DNA of 64,000 nt from Amycolatopsis camponoti (GCF_902497555.1 NZ_CABVGP010000002.1:2244501-2308500); one strand, 5' to 3'. Shown: positions 8,622 through 17,170, counted from the stretch's first letter. The notes: generated by a model not told the origin, from the sequence alone. Numbers and translations are program-made.

Positions 8622-10003
8622 GCGAGCTCCTCGTACATTTCGCGGCGGAAGTTCAGCGTTTCGGTGAGCGCCCGGCGCCACGGACCGGCGTCCATGGTCA
8701 GGCGGGTGGTGGCGAGCGGGTGGCGGAGGCACGCGGCGGGGACCGCACGGGCGATCACGACGGCGGCGTGCGAGACCAGGCGGTGGTCGTCCTGGCGGGC
8801 GATCCAGTCGAGCAGGGCGATGCCGAGTTCCTTCGTCCACGGCCGGGGCAGCTCGTGCACCAGCCGCGCGAACGACTCGACGGGCAGCCGGCTCACCAGG
8901 TGCCCGACGGTGGCGGCCTGGCTCGCCGGGCTCAGCACGCCCAGCAGCGGCGGTGTGGTGCGGCCGCCGGGGTCGGCGCCGATCAGCGCCTGCGCCCAGG
9001 TTTCGTCGCGCTGGCGCAGGGCCGCGGTGGCCCAGGAGTCGCGCAGCACCCCGGCCGGGCAGCCCTCGACGGTCATCCGCACGACTTCGGCGGGCGGGCC
9101 GAACTCGGTCCAGAAGGCCAGCGGAGCGGCGGCGGCGAGGGTGCGCAGCCGGACGGTGCCTTCGCCGCGTTCGCCTTGGGGGACGGTGACTTCGAGCACC
9201 CGGCCCTTCCGGCGGACGAGGGGCCGCAGCCGGTCGGCCATGGTCTCGCCGTACCGGGTGCCGGGCAGCCGCCCGAGCAGATCGGCGGCCCGTTCACGCA
9301 CGGCGGCGGCCCGATCGGTGAGGGCGGCTTCGAGGAAGGCTTCGTCTTCGGCGCCGACGTGCCCGGCGAGCACGCCGAGGAAGTCCGACCGGACGTCGGC
9401 GGGTTCGCTCTTCCAGGATCCCGCGAGGGCTTCGCGGGCGACGCGGGGATCGTCGTCGAGCTTGGCGGCGAGCCAGCGGCGGCGCTGTGCGAGGCTGCCG
9501 TACTGCCAGACGTCCTTTCCGGCCTCGGGCGGCGCGGAGAGGAAGGCCCAGTCGGGGTTCCGCTGCCCGAGCCACGCCCCGACCGGCCCGGCGACGGCGA
9601 CGAGCGGCCCCCGCAGCGCGACCTTGCTGCGCGCGGCTTCGGCGAGCAGGGGGAGGGTTTCGGGCGGGACGCGGTAGTCCGTGCCGGCGACGATGCCGAG
9701 CCATTCGACGAGCAGATCGGGATGACTGGCGGCGAGCAGCCGCGCCAGCCGTTCCCGCGCGAGGGGAGGAACGAAGGGCCGCTCATCGGGCGAGGCGACG
9801 GGCAGGGGACGGACATCGCTTTGGGCCCGCCGCCCGGCCCGCCGGTAGGTGGTGAGCACGGCCGCCGCGGCGAGCAGCTGTTCGGCGGGATCTTCACGGC
9901 CTTCGAGGAGGCTTTGGACGGCGGGAGGCTGGGTGGCGGGGTCGAGGGTGCGCCGGCGGGTGCCGAGGAGCGCGGTGCCGACGAGGTCTTCCCAGGCTTT
10001 CAC
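8618..10003 (-). CDS. DUF5691 family protein
   Basis: 461 residues from a GTG start (VKAWEDLVGTALLGTRRR). The protein is helix-rich with repeated LL/AL-containing segments, suggestive of an alpha-solenoid scaffold. No catalytic motif or signal peptide is recognised. This family is found with SWIM zinc-finger and MoxR/VWA genes, as here. The stop overlaps the MoxR ATG by four bases. Function unknown; a scaffold or client-recognition role in the MoxR machine is an inference from linkage only. Confidence 0.75.
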   Translation of the reverse strand: MKAWEDLVGTALLGTRRRTLDPATQPPAVQSLLEGREDPAEQLLAAAAVLTTYRRAGRRAQSDVRPLPVASPDERPFVPPLARERLARLLAASHPDLLVEWLGIVAGTDYRVPPETLPLLAEAARSKVALRGPLVAVAGPVGAWLGQRNPDWAFLSAPPEAGKDVWQYGSLAQRRRWLAAKLDDDPRVAREALAGSWKSEPADVRSDFLGVLAGHVGAEDEAFLEAALTDRAAAVRERAADLLGRLPGTRYGETMADRLRPLVRRKGRVLEVTVPQGERGEGTVRLRTLAAAAPLAFWTEFGPPAEVVRMTVEGCPAGVLRDSWATAALRQRDETWAQALIGADPGGRTTPPLLGVLSPASQAATVGHLVSRLPVESFARLVHELPRPWTKELGIALLDWIARQDDHRLVSHAAVVIARAVPAACLRHPLATTRLTMDAGPWRRALTETLNFRREMYEELA

Positions 10004-10224
10004 GGCTTCACCGCCTTCCGGGGTGGGTGGGTCGGGGTGGCGGGGAGGTGCGCTCGGACGTCGGTGGCCGCGGTTCGGTTCGGCAGCCGTGGTGTCGGGA
10101 AGCCTGGGCAGGCCGCGTGAGGTGGTGTCGCCGGGCTCGAGGTGATGGGAAAGCTCGTGACTGCCCCTGCAGCTCCCGGAAGCTTCTCGTCGGCTCGTTC
10201 GTGAGGCGCGTCGGAAACGATCAC
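10000..10224 (-). CDS. Possible small coupled ORF, unknown function
   Basis: A 74-codon reading frame fills the 217-bp gap between the SWIM and DUF5691 genes. Its GTG start overlaps the SWIM stop as GTGA, and its stop overlaps the DUF5691 GTG start as GTGA, so both ends show the coupling used elsewhere in this operon. The product would be Pro/Ala/Thr-rich and probably unstructured, with no recognisable domain. It may be a real linker peptide or a chance open frame in GC-rich DNA. The double coupling is the only positive evidence. Confidence 0.35.
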   Translation of the reverse strand: MIVSDAPHERADEKLPGAAGAVTSFPITSSPATPPHAACPGFPTPRLPNRTAATDVRAHLPATPTHPPRKAVKP

Positions 10225-11525
10225 AGCCGCACCGCCCGGTCGTCCTGCCAGCACATCAACGGCCGCAACCCCGACTGGCTCCACTCGCCCGCCACCGTCA
10301 GTGGCCGGCCGGCCGACATCGCCAGCAGCGACCACGGGAACGCGTACGGCACCAACGGCAACGCCGTTCCGTCCTTTTCGGACAGACACCAGCCTCCCGC
10401 GTGCTCGGCCGGGGTGACCCCCGACAGCAGCACCGGCCAACGCTCCAGCCACGGGTCCGCCGCCATCGCCCGTGCGTACGCCGCCAGTGCGTCCGCGATC
10501 GAGCCGCCCTCGGTCGCCGGGGCCGGCAGGGCGATTCCGCGCTCGGCCACCAGGGCTCGCAACGGGGCCGCGCCCGGGTAGAACGCCAGCTCCGCCGTCA
10601 GCAGGTGCCCCGGTGGCAGTGACGCGTCCAGGGGACGGCCCGGTGGCGCGAACGACAGCACCAGCGCGTCCCGGCCCGTCAGCCGGCCGCGCAGCCACGT
10701 GCGGCGCGTCAGCAGGCGGTCGTTCTCCTCGTCCGCCGCGCCCGTGATCAGCCACTCGTCCGACACGCGCTCGCCGTCGGAAAGGACGCGGGCCGTCTCC
10801 ACCGAAAAACCGAGCCGCGCGCGGACGGTCTCCGCCAGCGGGGGCGGCAGCGTGTCCAGCCGAGTGGCCGCGTCCGCCAGCAGGTACAGCAGCGACAGCT
10901 CGCCCAGCAGCGCCTCCGGCCAGTCGCGGCGGCCGACGATCGCCGCCGCCCGGCGCAGGCCGCCCGCGAGGCCGGATGCCTGGGCGTCGACCATCCGGGC
11001 GGCCACCGTGCGCAGCTCTTCGCCGCCGCTGCGCTCGAAACCGGCGAAGCCCGCGCCGATCCGGTCGGTCAGCCAGACCTTCAGCTCGGCGACGCCGCCT
11101 TCGACGCGCGCCGCCCGATCCGAAGCGCGTCGCGCGGCCGCTTCCTCGTCCTTCGGGCCGGCTGCTTCCGCGCGTTTCTCCGCCCTCTGGGCGCGATCGG
11201 CGCGTTCGGCGAGCCAGGTGTGCACCCACTCGGGTGGCTCGGCCGTGTCCAGCTGCCGCGCGGCCCACAGCATCAGCAACCCGAGGGCGTGCTTGCACGG
11301 GAACTTCCGGCTGGGGCAGGAACACCGGAACGCGGGCTCGGCGAGCTCGACGCACGTTTGGTACGGCTTCTTGCCGCTGCCCTGGCAGAAGCCCCACACG
11401 GCGTCCTCGGACGCACCCGCGCCCGACCACTTCGCCGGCGCGGCCAGCGCCCGGCCCGCCTTCTCCGAAGCGGGATCCGGCGCGAGCCCGGCCACGCGTT
11501 CCGCGGTCCACGGCACCGCCGTCAC
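10221..11525 (-). CDS. SWIM zinc-finger protein (YehQ-like), first gene of the MoxR operon
   Basis: 434 residues from the GTG at 11525, chosen because GGGGGA lies 6 bases upstream; a second GTG one codon earlier is possible. The SWIM motif is FRCSCPSRKFPCKHALGLLM (CxC...CxH zinc ligands, about residue 65), followed by a charged Ala/Arg/Glu-rich helical stretch and a large C-terminal region. SWIM fingers bind nucleic acids or proteins. In E. coli yehLMPQ the SWIM protein YehQ accompanies the MoxR ATPase. It is divergent from the PadR gene, so the 11526-11675 interval should hold both promoters. Confidence 0.85.
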   Translation of the reverse strand: MTAVPWTAERVAGLAPDPASEKAGRALAAPAKWSGAGASEDAVWGFCQGSGKKPYQTCVELAEPAFRCSCPSRKFPCKHALGLLMLWAARQLDTAEPPEWVHTWLAERADRAQRAEKRAEAAGPKDEEAAARRASDRAARVEGGVAELKVWLTDRIGAGFAGFERSGGEELRTVAARMVDAQASGLAGGLRRAAAIVGRRDWPEALLGELSLLYLLADAATRLDTLPPPLAETVRARLGFSVETARVLSDGERVSDEWLITGAADEENDRLLTRRTWLRGRLTGRDALVLSFAPPGRPLDASLPPGHLLTAELAFYPGAAPLRALVAERGIALPAPATEGGSIADALAAYARAMAADPWLERWPVLLSGVTPAEHAGGWCLSEKDGTALPLVPYAFPWSLLAMSAGRPLTVAGEWSQSGLRPLMCWQDDRAVRL

Positions 11526-11652
11526 CACCTGTCCCCCCACTGGTTTCCCTTGCCGTCCGGTCGGATTCCCCAGGCTAGTGGCCCGGGGACGCTTACCCGG
11601 TGAAGCATGCCAGCACCCACCGACAATTTCCGGCGACCTTGACGAGCGGTTG

Positions 11653-11670
11653 TATTCCAGTACTAGAATA
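11653..11670. promoter_or_regulatory. Probable PadR operator
   Basis: TATTCCAGTACTAGAATA is an 18-bp near-perfect palindrome (16 of 18 bases symmetric) ending 5 bases before the PadR GTG start. Its position, overlapping where transcription should begin in this divergent region, suggests autorepression by PadR. No Shine-Dalgarno fits between it and the GTG, so the padR message may be leaderless. Confidence 0.55.
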
Positions 11671-11675
11671 GGCCA

Positions 11676-12179
11676 GTGCTGACCGACGCGGAACTGACGG
11701 TGCTCGGCCTCGTGGTCGAGCGGCCGAGACACGGCTACGAGCTGGACGAGGTCGTCTCGGAACGCGGTATGCGCGACTGGACCGCCCTCGGCTTCAGCTC
11801 GATCTACTACGTGCTCGGCAAACTCCGCGACCGCGGCCTGGTCGCCGAGGTCCCGGGGGAGCGGGCGCACGCCAAGGCCAAGAAGACGTACACGGCGACG
11901 GACGCGGGCCGGCGGGCGTGCGCGGCGGCCGCGGAGGCGGCCATCGCCGAACTGCGCCCGGTGCACCCGCCGGTGCTCGCCGGGCTGGCGAACAGCCCCT
12001 CGATCCCACCCGAACGGCTCAGCGCGGCGCTGGCCCGGCGCGCGGAAGCCGTGCAGGAGCGGCTGGCCGAGGTCCGGCGCGCGGCCGAGGCCGAGGCGCC
12101 GCCGTTCGTCCGGGCGATCTTCGACTACTCGATCAAGCAGCTCGAGGCGGAAGCCGAGTGGCTGGAAGGACTGACCTGA
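11676..12179 (+). CDS. PadR-family transcriptional regulator
   Basis: 167 residues from GTG. The N-terminal winged helix has the PadR pattern (VLGLVVERPRHGYELDE, then FSSIYYVLGKLRDRGLV). The C-terminal half is a helical dimerisation region (Vir_C-like, about residues 95-165). PadR proteins are usually ligand-sensing repressors of adjacent genes. The downstream GyrI-like gene starts inside its stop codon (TGATG), so the two are cotranscribed, and the GyrI-like protein may sense the same compounds. Confidence 0.9.
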   Translation: MLTDAELTVLGLVVERPRHGYELDEVVSERGMRDWTALGFSSIYYVLGKLRDRGLVAEVPGERAHAKAKKTYTATDAGRRACAAAAEAAIAELRPVHPPVLAGLANSPSIPPERLSAALARRAEAVQERLAEVRRAAEAEAPPFVRAIFDYSIKQLEAEAEWLEGLT

Positions 12180-12778
12180 TGCCCTACGACGTCAAGAAAG
12201 ACCTGAAGCAGCTGTACGCGCCGAAGAACACCGACTGGGCGCTGCTCGACGTGCCCGAGCAGCAGTTCCTCGCGATCGACGGCCGCGGCAACCCGAACAC
12301 CGCCGACAGCTACCGGAAAGCCGTCGAAGCGCTCTACGCCTTCGCCTACACGATCAAGATGACGGCCAAGCGCGCCGGTGCGGACTTCGTCGTCGGGCCG
12401 CTGGAAGGCCTGTGGTGGGCCGAGGACTACGCCGCGTTCACCGTGCGCGCCAAGGACTCCTGGCAGTGGACGATGCTGATCTCGCTCCCGGGCACCCTCG
12501 GTGAGGACGCCGTCGAGGAAGCTCGGGAATCGGTGCGGCGCAAGAAGAAGATCGACGCGCCCGTAAGACTCGAGAAGCTGCGCGAGGGGCGCTGCGCGCA
12601 GGTGCTCCACGTCGGCCCGTACGACGACGAAGGTCCGCTGCTCGCCCGCCTGCACGGTGAATTCCTCACGGAGCACGGACTCGCGGAGACCGGCCTGCAC
12701 CACGAGGTCTACCTCGGCGACCCGCGCCGGACCGAGCCCGCGCGGCTCAAGACCGTGCTGCGTCAGCCGGTCGGCTGA
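12179..12778 (+). CDS. GyrI-like small-molecule-binding domain protein
   Basis: 199 residues, ATG overlapping the padR stop by one base. The fold signature of GyrI-like/SOUL-type domains is seen: PEQQFLAIDGRGNPN, then a conserved GPLEGLWW segment and a C-terminal AQVLHVGPYDDEG. These are typical of stand-alone GyrI-like proteins, some of which hydrolyse or bind toxic small molecules. There is no DNA-binding domain. Cotranscription with padR suggests a xenobiotic-response pair. It overlaps the convergent downstream gene by 16 bp. Confidence 0.85.
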   Translation: MPYDVKKDLKQLYAPKNTDWALLDVPEQQFLAIDGRGNPNTADSYRKAVEALYAFAYTIKMTAKRAGADFVVGPLEGLWWAEDYAAFTVRAKDSWQWTMLISLPGTLGEDAVEEARESVRRKKKIDAPVRLEKLREGRCAQVLHVGPYDDEGPLLARLHGEFLTEHGLAETGLHHEVYLGDPRRTEPARLKTVLRQPVG

Positions 12779-13026
12779 TCGAGGTCGGCCAGGCCGCTTT
12801 CCCAGCGCTCACGCCGTTGCGCGGACGTCTGCTCCCACCACGGTTCGCCGCGCTCGCCCAGCGCCACCTTCGCCAGCTGGGTGCGCTCCCGGTCCTGCAC
12901 CCGCCGCGCCGCCATGAGGTGCTTCTGCAGGCGGTCGCGGACGTCGTCCGGGATCTCCGGATCGGTGGCCCGCCACCGACGGCCGTTCACGACGATGTAG
13001 CGGCCGTCGGGCGTGTGCTCGGGCAT
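12763..13026 (-). CDS. Small conserved actinobacterial protein, function unknown
   Basis: 87 residues. The start has the pattern DGRYIVVNGRRWRATDPEIP, followed by a basic amphipathic helix rich in Arg and Gln. Similar small proteins in actinomycetes are often labelled as Tol-type biopolymer transporter proteins, but no feature here supports transport: there is no membrane segment. Its ATG overlaps the stop of the acyl-CoA ligase gene (TGATG), so the two are coupled. Confidence 0.7.
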   Translation of the reverse strand: MPEHTPDGRYIVVNGRRWRATDPEIPDDVRDRLQKHLMAARRVQDRERTQLAKVALGERGEPWWEQTSAQRRERWESGLADLDQPTG

Positions 13027-15092
13027 CAGTAGTCGCTGCTGACCGGCCAGGTGTCGTCGTGCAGCAGGCGCTTGAGGATCTTGCCCGTCGCGTTGCGGGG
13101 CAGGTCCGGCACGAAGTACACGTCGCGCGGGACGGCGAACCGGGCCAGCCGCTGGTGGATGTAGGCCCGGATGTCCTCGGCGTGCAGCGAGGCGCCGCGC
13201 CGCGGCACGACGTACGCCGCGAGCCGCTGACCGTACTCCGCGTCCGCCACGCCGACCACCGCCGCGTCGTGCACGCCGGGCAGCGCCACCAGCGCTTCTT
13301 CGACCGGGCGGGGGAACACGTTCTCGCCGCCGGACACGATCATCTCGTCGGCGCGGCCGGTGACGAACAGGCGGCCCGCCGCGTCGAGGTAGCCGACGTC
13401 GCCGGTGGCCATCAGGTCCGCCGCCCGCGCCGGGTCCTTGCCGTTCGTGTAGCCGTCGAACAGCATGTCGTTGCCGACGAAGATCTGGCCTTCGCCGCCC
13501 GGCGGGACGGGCTTGCGCTCCTCGTCGAGGATCGCGACGCGCGTGCCGAGCGGGCAGCGCCCGGCCGTGCCCGGCGCCGCGCGCAGGTCGCCCGGGTCGG
13601 CGATGCTCGCCCAGGACACCTCGGTCGAGCCGTAGAAGTTGTAGAGGACGTCGCCGAAGGTGTCCATGAACTGCGTGACGAACGTGCCGGACATCGCCGA
13701 CCCGCTGCTCGCGACGATCCGCAGCGACGACAGGTCGTAGCGCGCCCGCACCCGCTCGGGCAGGTCCATGATGCGCTGCAGCATGATCGGCACGGCGAAC
13801 AGCGCGTCGCACTTCTGCTCCGCGATCGCCCGCAGCGTCTCCTCCGCGTCGAACTTGCGGATCAGCGCGAGCGACGCCCGCAGCGCCATGCCGAGCTGCA
13901 TCGCGGCCAGGCCCCAGCTGTGGAACAGCGGCGCCGCGACGAGGATCCGGTCGCCGGCGCGCAGCGGGATCCGGTCGAGGATCGCCGCGGCCGTCCCCAT
14001 GCCCTTCGGTGTGGGGCGCCGCGCGCCCTTCGGCGTCCCGGAGGTCCCGGACGTCAGCACGACGACGCGGCCCGGCCGGTCGACCGGCTTGGGCGGATCG
14101 GCGGGCGCGGCGTGGATCAGCTCGTCGACGGTCGGGTAGCCGGTTTCGGCGTCCGGCCACGTGCTGATCCGGGCGAAGTCGCCCGGGACGTTCGCGATGG
14201 TCTGCGCGAACTCGTCGTCGGCCAGCACGGCGGCCGGCTCGTGCTCGGCGAGGACGTCCTTGACCGAAGCCGCGGACAGGCCGGTGTTGAGCAGGATCAG
14301 GTCGGCGCCGAGCTTGCTGGCCGCGACGAACGACTCGACCATCGCGGCGTGGTTGCGGCACATCAGCGCGATCCGGTCGCGTTCGCCGACGCCGAGCTCG
14401 CTCAGCCCGTTCGCGAGCCGGTCGCTGCGCTCCTGGACCTGGCGGAAGGTGCGGAGGCTGCGCTCGTCGTGCAGGGCGGGCTCGTCGGGGACGCGGGCCG
14501 CGGCGGCCTGGTAGCCGCCGGCGATGGTGGCGCCCCACTGGGCGAGCGAGCTGAGCTGGCGGGCGATCTTGTCCGGGCGGCCCGCGGACAGGACGCCGGC
14601 GCGCACCAGGACGCTCGTGGTGCGCAGCTTCGTGGCCTTGTTGCCGTCCCGGTCGGCGTCGGGGTCGGACTGCCCGGCCAGGTGCAGGTCGAGGCGCCGC
14701 GCGAGGGCGCGGACGTCCTTCTTCACCGAAGACACCAGATCCAGGTGCGACGGCGGCAGCATCATCCGGACGAACAGCTCGGTCTTCCCGCCGGCCAGCG
14801 GTCTCAGCTCGAGCGAGACCCAGGCGCCCTCGTCGGGGACGCCGCACCACACGACGTGCTCGCCCGGCCGGTACACCACGGCCTGGACCTGCGCTTCCAT
14901 CACCTGCCCGCGCTCGGGCACGATCCGGATCACGCCCCTGGGCCCCCGGCCGCGCGCGGCGTGCTCCTGGATCTCGCACCCGGCGATCTCGGGCACGAAC
15001 CTCGAGTACCACTCTGGCGAACCGACGATCTGCCACACCACGTCCGGCGTGTGCCCGACCACCGCACTCGCCTCGACCACATCGTCACGCAT
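13026..15092 (-). CDS. Fusion of SRPBCC (polyketide cyclase-like) domain and AMP-dependent acyl-CoA synthetase
   Basis: 688 residues. Residues ~1-150 form an SRPBCC-type domain (SAVVGHTPDVVWQIV... then HVVWCGVPDEGAWVSLEL). Residues ~190-685 form an ANL-superfamily ligase with the AMP-binding loop VVLTSGTSGTPKG, the YNFYGSTE motif, and the C-terminal hinge and catalytic lysine region (RNATGKILKR). Ligases of this superfamily activate carboxylic acids as adenylates and then CoA thioesters. The extra hydrophobic-ligand-binding domain could capture the acid, or could act like a membrane-lipid-associated module; both are inference. About 40 residues of charged linker separate the domains. It is the first gene of a two-gene unit. 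Confidence 0.85.
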   Translation of the reverse strand: MRDDVVEASAVVGHTPDVVWQIVGSPEWYSRFVPEIAGCEIQEHAARGRGPRGVIRIVPERGQVMEAQVQAVVYRPGEHVVWCGVPDEGAWVSLELRPLAGGKTELFVRMMLPPSHLDLVSSVKKDVRALARRLDLHLAGQSDPDADRDGNKATKLRTTSVLVRAGVLSAGRPDKIARQLSSLAQWGATIAGGYQAAAARVPDEPALHDERSLRTFRQVQERSDRLANGLSELGVGERDRIALMCRNHAAMVESFVAASKLGADLILLNTGLSAASVKDVLAEHEPAAVLADDEFAQTIANVPGDFARISTWPDAETGYPTVDELIHAAPADPPKPVDRPGRVVVLTSGTSGTPKGARRPTPKGMGTAAAILDRIPLRAGDRILVAAPLFHSWGLAAMQLGMALRASLALIRKFDAEETLRAIAEQKCDALFAVPIMLQRIMDLPERVRARYDLSSLRIVASSGSAMSGTFVTQFMDTFGDVLYNFYGSTEVSWASIADPGDLRAAPGTAGRCPLGTRVAILDEERKPVPPGGEGQIFVGNDMLFDGYTNGKDPARAADLMATGDVGYLDAAGRLFVTGRADEMIVSGGENVFPRPVEEALVALPGVHDAAVVGVADAEYGQRLAAYVVPRRGASLHAEDIRAYIHQRLARFAVPRDVYFVPDLPRNATGKILKRLLHDDTWPVSSDY

Positions 15093-15360
15093 CGTCGTCT
15101 GCCCTCACCGAAGTGTCACCGAACACACGTTCAGGTCACGGAGGCGTCACAGTAACAGCAAACGGGTGATCACGGATACTCCGAACGGCCAGATACCGGA
15201 GGGTAACGGACACTCGTAGTAGGCCTTCCCAATGTCCACTGTGGAGTGATTAACGCCGTTCACGGAGCTTAGCGGCCACGGGGTGTGTGCGCAGGCCTCC
15301 GACGGCGCCTCGAATGACTCGGTCAGTCCCTTTGGTGACCCGAATGGGGCATTCACGACA
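15093..15360. other. Intergenic region with a possible hairpin repeat and a GTCCACTGTGGA site
   Basis: 268 bp between the start of the acyl-CoA ligase gene and the end of the WYL regulator gene, both on the minus strand, so it holds the ligase promoter. It contains GTCCACTGTGGAG at 15234-15246 (see the palindrome finding). Near 15311-15359 an imperfect inverted element begins CGAATGACTCGGTCAG and ends GGCATTCACGAC. I see no gene in it. Confidence 0.4.
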
Positions 15361-16299
15361 TCAGGGTGTATAGCGGGCAACCAGCTCGGCTCCCAGCCGG
15401 GCCAGCTCAGCCCGGACGGACTCCGGGCCCTCGACCTCGACGAGCGCGCCCCAGCCCGCCAGCTCCTGCGCGATCATGATCGGCGCCGGAGCGGCGACGC
15501 GAGCGCGTACCCGGTCTTCGGGCAGCTCCGCGACCAGCTCGCAGTGCCGGCCGAACCGGTCGCGCAGCACGTCGAAGTGGCGGCGGCCGAGTACCACGTC
15601 CGCGGTGAGGAGCGACCGGCGCTTCTCGATCTCCTCGACGACCTCTTCCCACACCTTCGCCAGTTCGAGGTCCGCCGGGCGGTCCGCGGCGTCGCCGGTG
15701 GCGGCCGCCTCGACGATCCGGTCGACCCGGAACGTCCGGCGGCCCTTGTCCGTCCCCGCGACCAGGTACCAGACGTCGTCCTTGTCGACCAGGCCCCACG
15801 GGTCGACGAGCCGTTCCGTCTTCTCACGGCCGGCGTAGGTGAGCCGGACGCGGCGGCGCGCGATGACGGCGTCCCGCAGCAGCGAGACCATCGGCGGCCG
15901 CTCCTTCACGCGCTCACCCCAGCCCGCCTGGTCGACCAGGACGGCCTCGGCGGCCGCGGAGGCGTCCGCGCGGAACGTGCCGGGCAGCGCGCCCATCAGC
16001 TTCCGCAGCGCCGACTTGACCTCGGGCGCCGCCGCCGCGGCCGGGCCGGCCAGGAGGAACAGGGCCTGCGCCTCGCGCGCGGTCAGGCCGGACAGGTCGG
16101 TGCGGGCGCCCCCGACCAGCCGCCAGCCCCCGCCGCGGCCCGGCTGCGGGTAGACGGGGACGCCGGCCGTCGAGAGCGCTTCGAGGTCACGGCGGGCCGT
16201 CGCCACGGAGATTTCCAGCTCGGCCGCCACTTCGGCGGCCGTGACCCGGCCGCGCGTCTGCATCAGCAACAGGGTGGCCACGAGACGGTCGGCGCGCAT
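15361..16299 (-). CDS. WYL-domain transcriptional regulator
   Basis: 312 residues. An N-terminal HTH of the DeoR/HTH_11 type (VTAAEVAAELEISVATARRD) is followed by a WYL domain with LVDPWGLVDKDDVWYLVAG near residue 165 and a C-terminal WCX extension. WYL regulators bind ligands or nucleic acid and act as repressors or activators. It is transcribed divergently from a VOC-family gene across a region containing an inverted repeat, so it probably controls that gene. Confidence 0.9.
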   Translation of the reverse strand: MRADRLVATLLLMQTRGRVTAAEVAAELEISVATARRDLEALSTAGVPVYPQPGRGGGWRLVGGARTDLSGLTAREAQALFLLAGPAAAAAPEVKSALRKLMGALPGTFRADASAAAEAVLVDQAGWGERVKERPPMVSLLRDAVIARRRVRLTYAGREKTERLVDPWGLVDKDDVWYLVAGTDKGRRTFRVDRIVEAAATGDAADRPADLELAKVWEEVVEEIEKRRSLLTADVVLGRRHFDVLRDRFGRHCELVAELPEDRVRARVAAPAPIMIAQELAGWGALVEVEGPESVRAELARLGAELVARYTP

Positions 16300-16317
16300 G
16301 GGGGAAGTCTCGCAAAC

Positions 16318-16342
16318 AAAGTGCTCATTCGGTGCGCACTTT
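16318..16342. promoter_or_regulatory. Inverted repeat in the WYL/VOC divergent promoter
   Basis: AAAGTGC and GCACTTT form perfect 7-bp arms separated by 11 bases, 18 bp upstream of the WYL regulator start and about 40 bp before the VOC gene. This is the expected geometry of an operator serving both divergent genes. Confidence 0.55.
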
Positions 16343-16383
16343 CACCCCGCATGATGGCGTCAGACCGCTTGAGAGGAGCAGCC

Positions 16384-16776
16384 ATGCTGCGAGGAATGGC
16401 CACTGTTTCGTACTTCGCCGACGACCACGCGGCCGCGCAGGCCTGGTACACCGAGTTCCTGGGCGTCGAGCCGTACTTCCAGCGGCCCGGGTACGCCGAG
16501 TTCCGGATCGGCGACTACCAGCACGAGCTCGGCCTGATCGATCGCAAGTACGTGCCGGCGAGCATGGGCGGGGCGAGCGGCGAGATCGTCTACTGGCACG
16601 TCGACGACCTCGAGGCCACCGTCGCCCGCCTGCACGAGCTGGGCGCGAAGGAGTACGAGCCGATCACCGAGCGCGGGCCCGGGTTCGTGACGGCGTCGGT
16701 CGTCGACCCGTTCGGGAACGTCCTCGGCGTCATGACGAACGTGCACTACCTGGCGGTGCTGCGGGAACGCTCATGA
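16384..16776 (+). CDS. VOC-family (glyoxalase/bleomycin-resistance-like) protein
   Basis: 130 residues from an ATG preceded by GAGAGGAG. The two beta-alpha-beta-beta-beta modules are visible: ATVSYFADDHAAAQAWYTEFL with EFRIGDYQHELGLID, then IVYWHVDDLEATVARL with VVDPFGNVLGVM. Members bind a metal or a hydrophobic ligand and include glyoxalases, dioxygenases and drug-binding proteins; the specific activity is not readable here. It is likely regulated by the divergent WYL protein. Its 3' end overlaps the next convergent gene by 47 bp. Confidence 0.85.
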   Translation: MLRGMATVSYFADDHAAAQAWYTEFLGVEPYFQRPGYAEFRIGDYQHELGLIDRKYVPASMGGASGEIVYWHVDDLEATVARLHELGAKEYEPITERGPGFVTASVVDPFGNVLGVMTNVHYLAVLRERS

Positions 16777-17170
16777 GGCGGTAGGCCTCCTTGACGCACT
16801 TGTCGCAGCGCTCGTGCCGTTCGGTCTTGCCCGCCGGATCGGTGCCGTAGAAGGGGAAGCAGCCCGCGCCGCAGCCGGAGAAGTAGATGAGGCCCAGCCG
16901 GACCTCGCCGCGGCCGACGTAGTGCGCGAGACGGCGACGCGGATCCGGCCCGCACTCGGGGATCCAGCCGTGGGCGGGCAGGCGGGCGGCGGCGATGTCG
17001 TCGAGCACGCCCGCCCGGCTGATCAGGTCCGCGCCGAGGCAGGCGAGACGCTCGCCCAGGTCGCGCATCCCGTCCGCGCGCAGGGGCGGGCCGGCGAGCC
17101 AGGAGACGTCGCCGGCGAGGGTTTCGGTCAGGTCGCGCAGACGGGTCAGCAGCGCGTGGTCCGGGTCCAT
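16730..17170 (-). CDS. Hypothetical Cys-rich protein divergent from the XRE regulator
   Basis: 146 residues, not recognised. The N-terminal half is helical (LLTRLRDLTETLAGDVSWL). The C-terminal part has YFSGCGAGCFPFYG and then RCDKCVKEAYRLM, giving CxxxC and CxxC pairs that could hold a zinc ion. It is divergent from the XRE/DUF397 pair and may share a promoter region with it. The last 15 or so residues overlap the VOC gene and may be spurious. Confidence 0.55.
   Translation of the reverse strand: MDPDHALLTRLRDLTETLAGDVSWLAGPPLRADGMRDLGERLACLGADLISRAGVLDDIAAARLPAHGWIPECGPDPRRRLAHYVGRGEVRLGLIYFSGCGAGCFPFYGTDPAGKTERHERCDKCVKEAYRLMSVPAAPPGSARSS

Noticed and set aside
12763..15036. A 757-codon minus-strand open frame
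   Set aside because: Only its last 87 codons make sense as protein; the rest is an Arg/Ala/Pro-rich shadow of the acyl-CoA synthetase gene in another frame.
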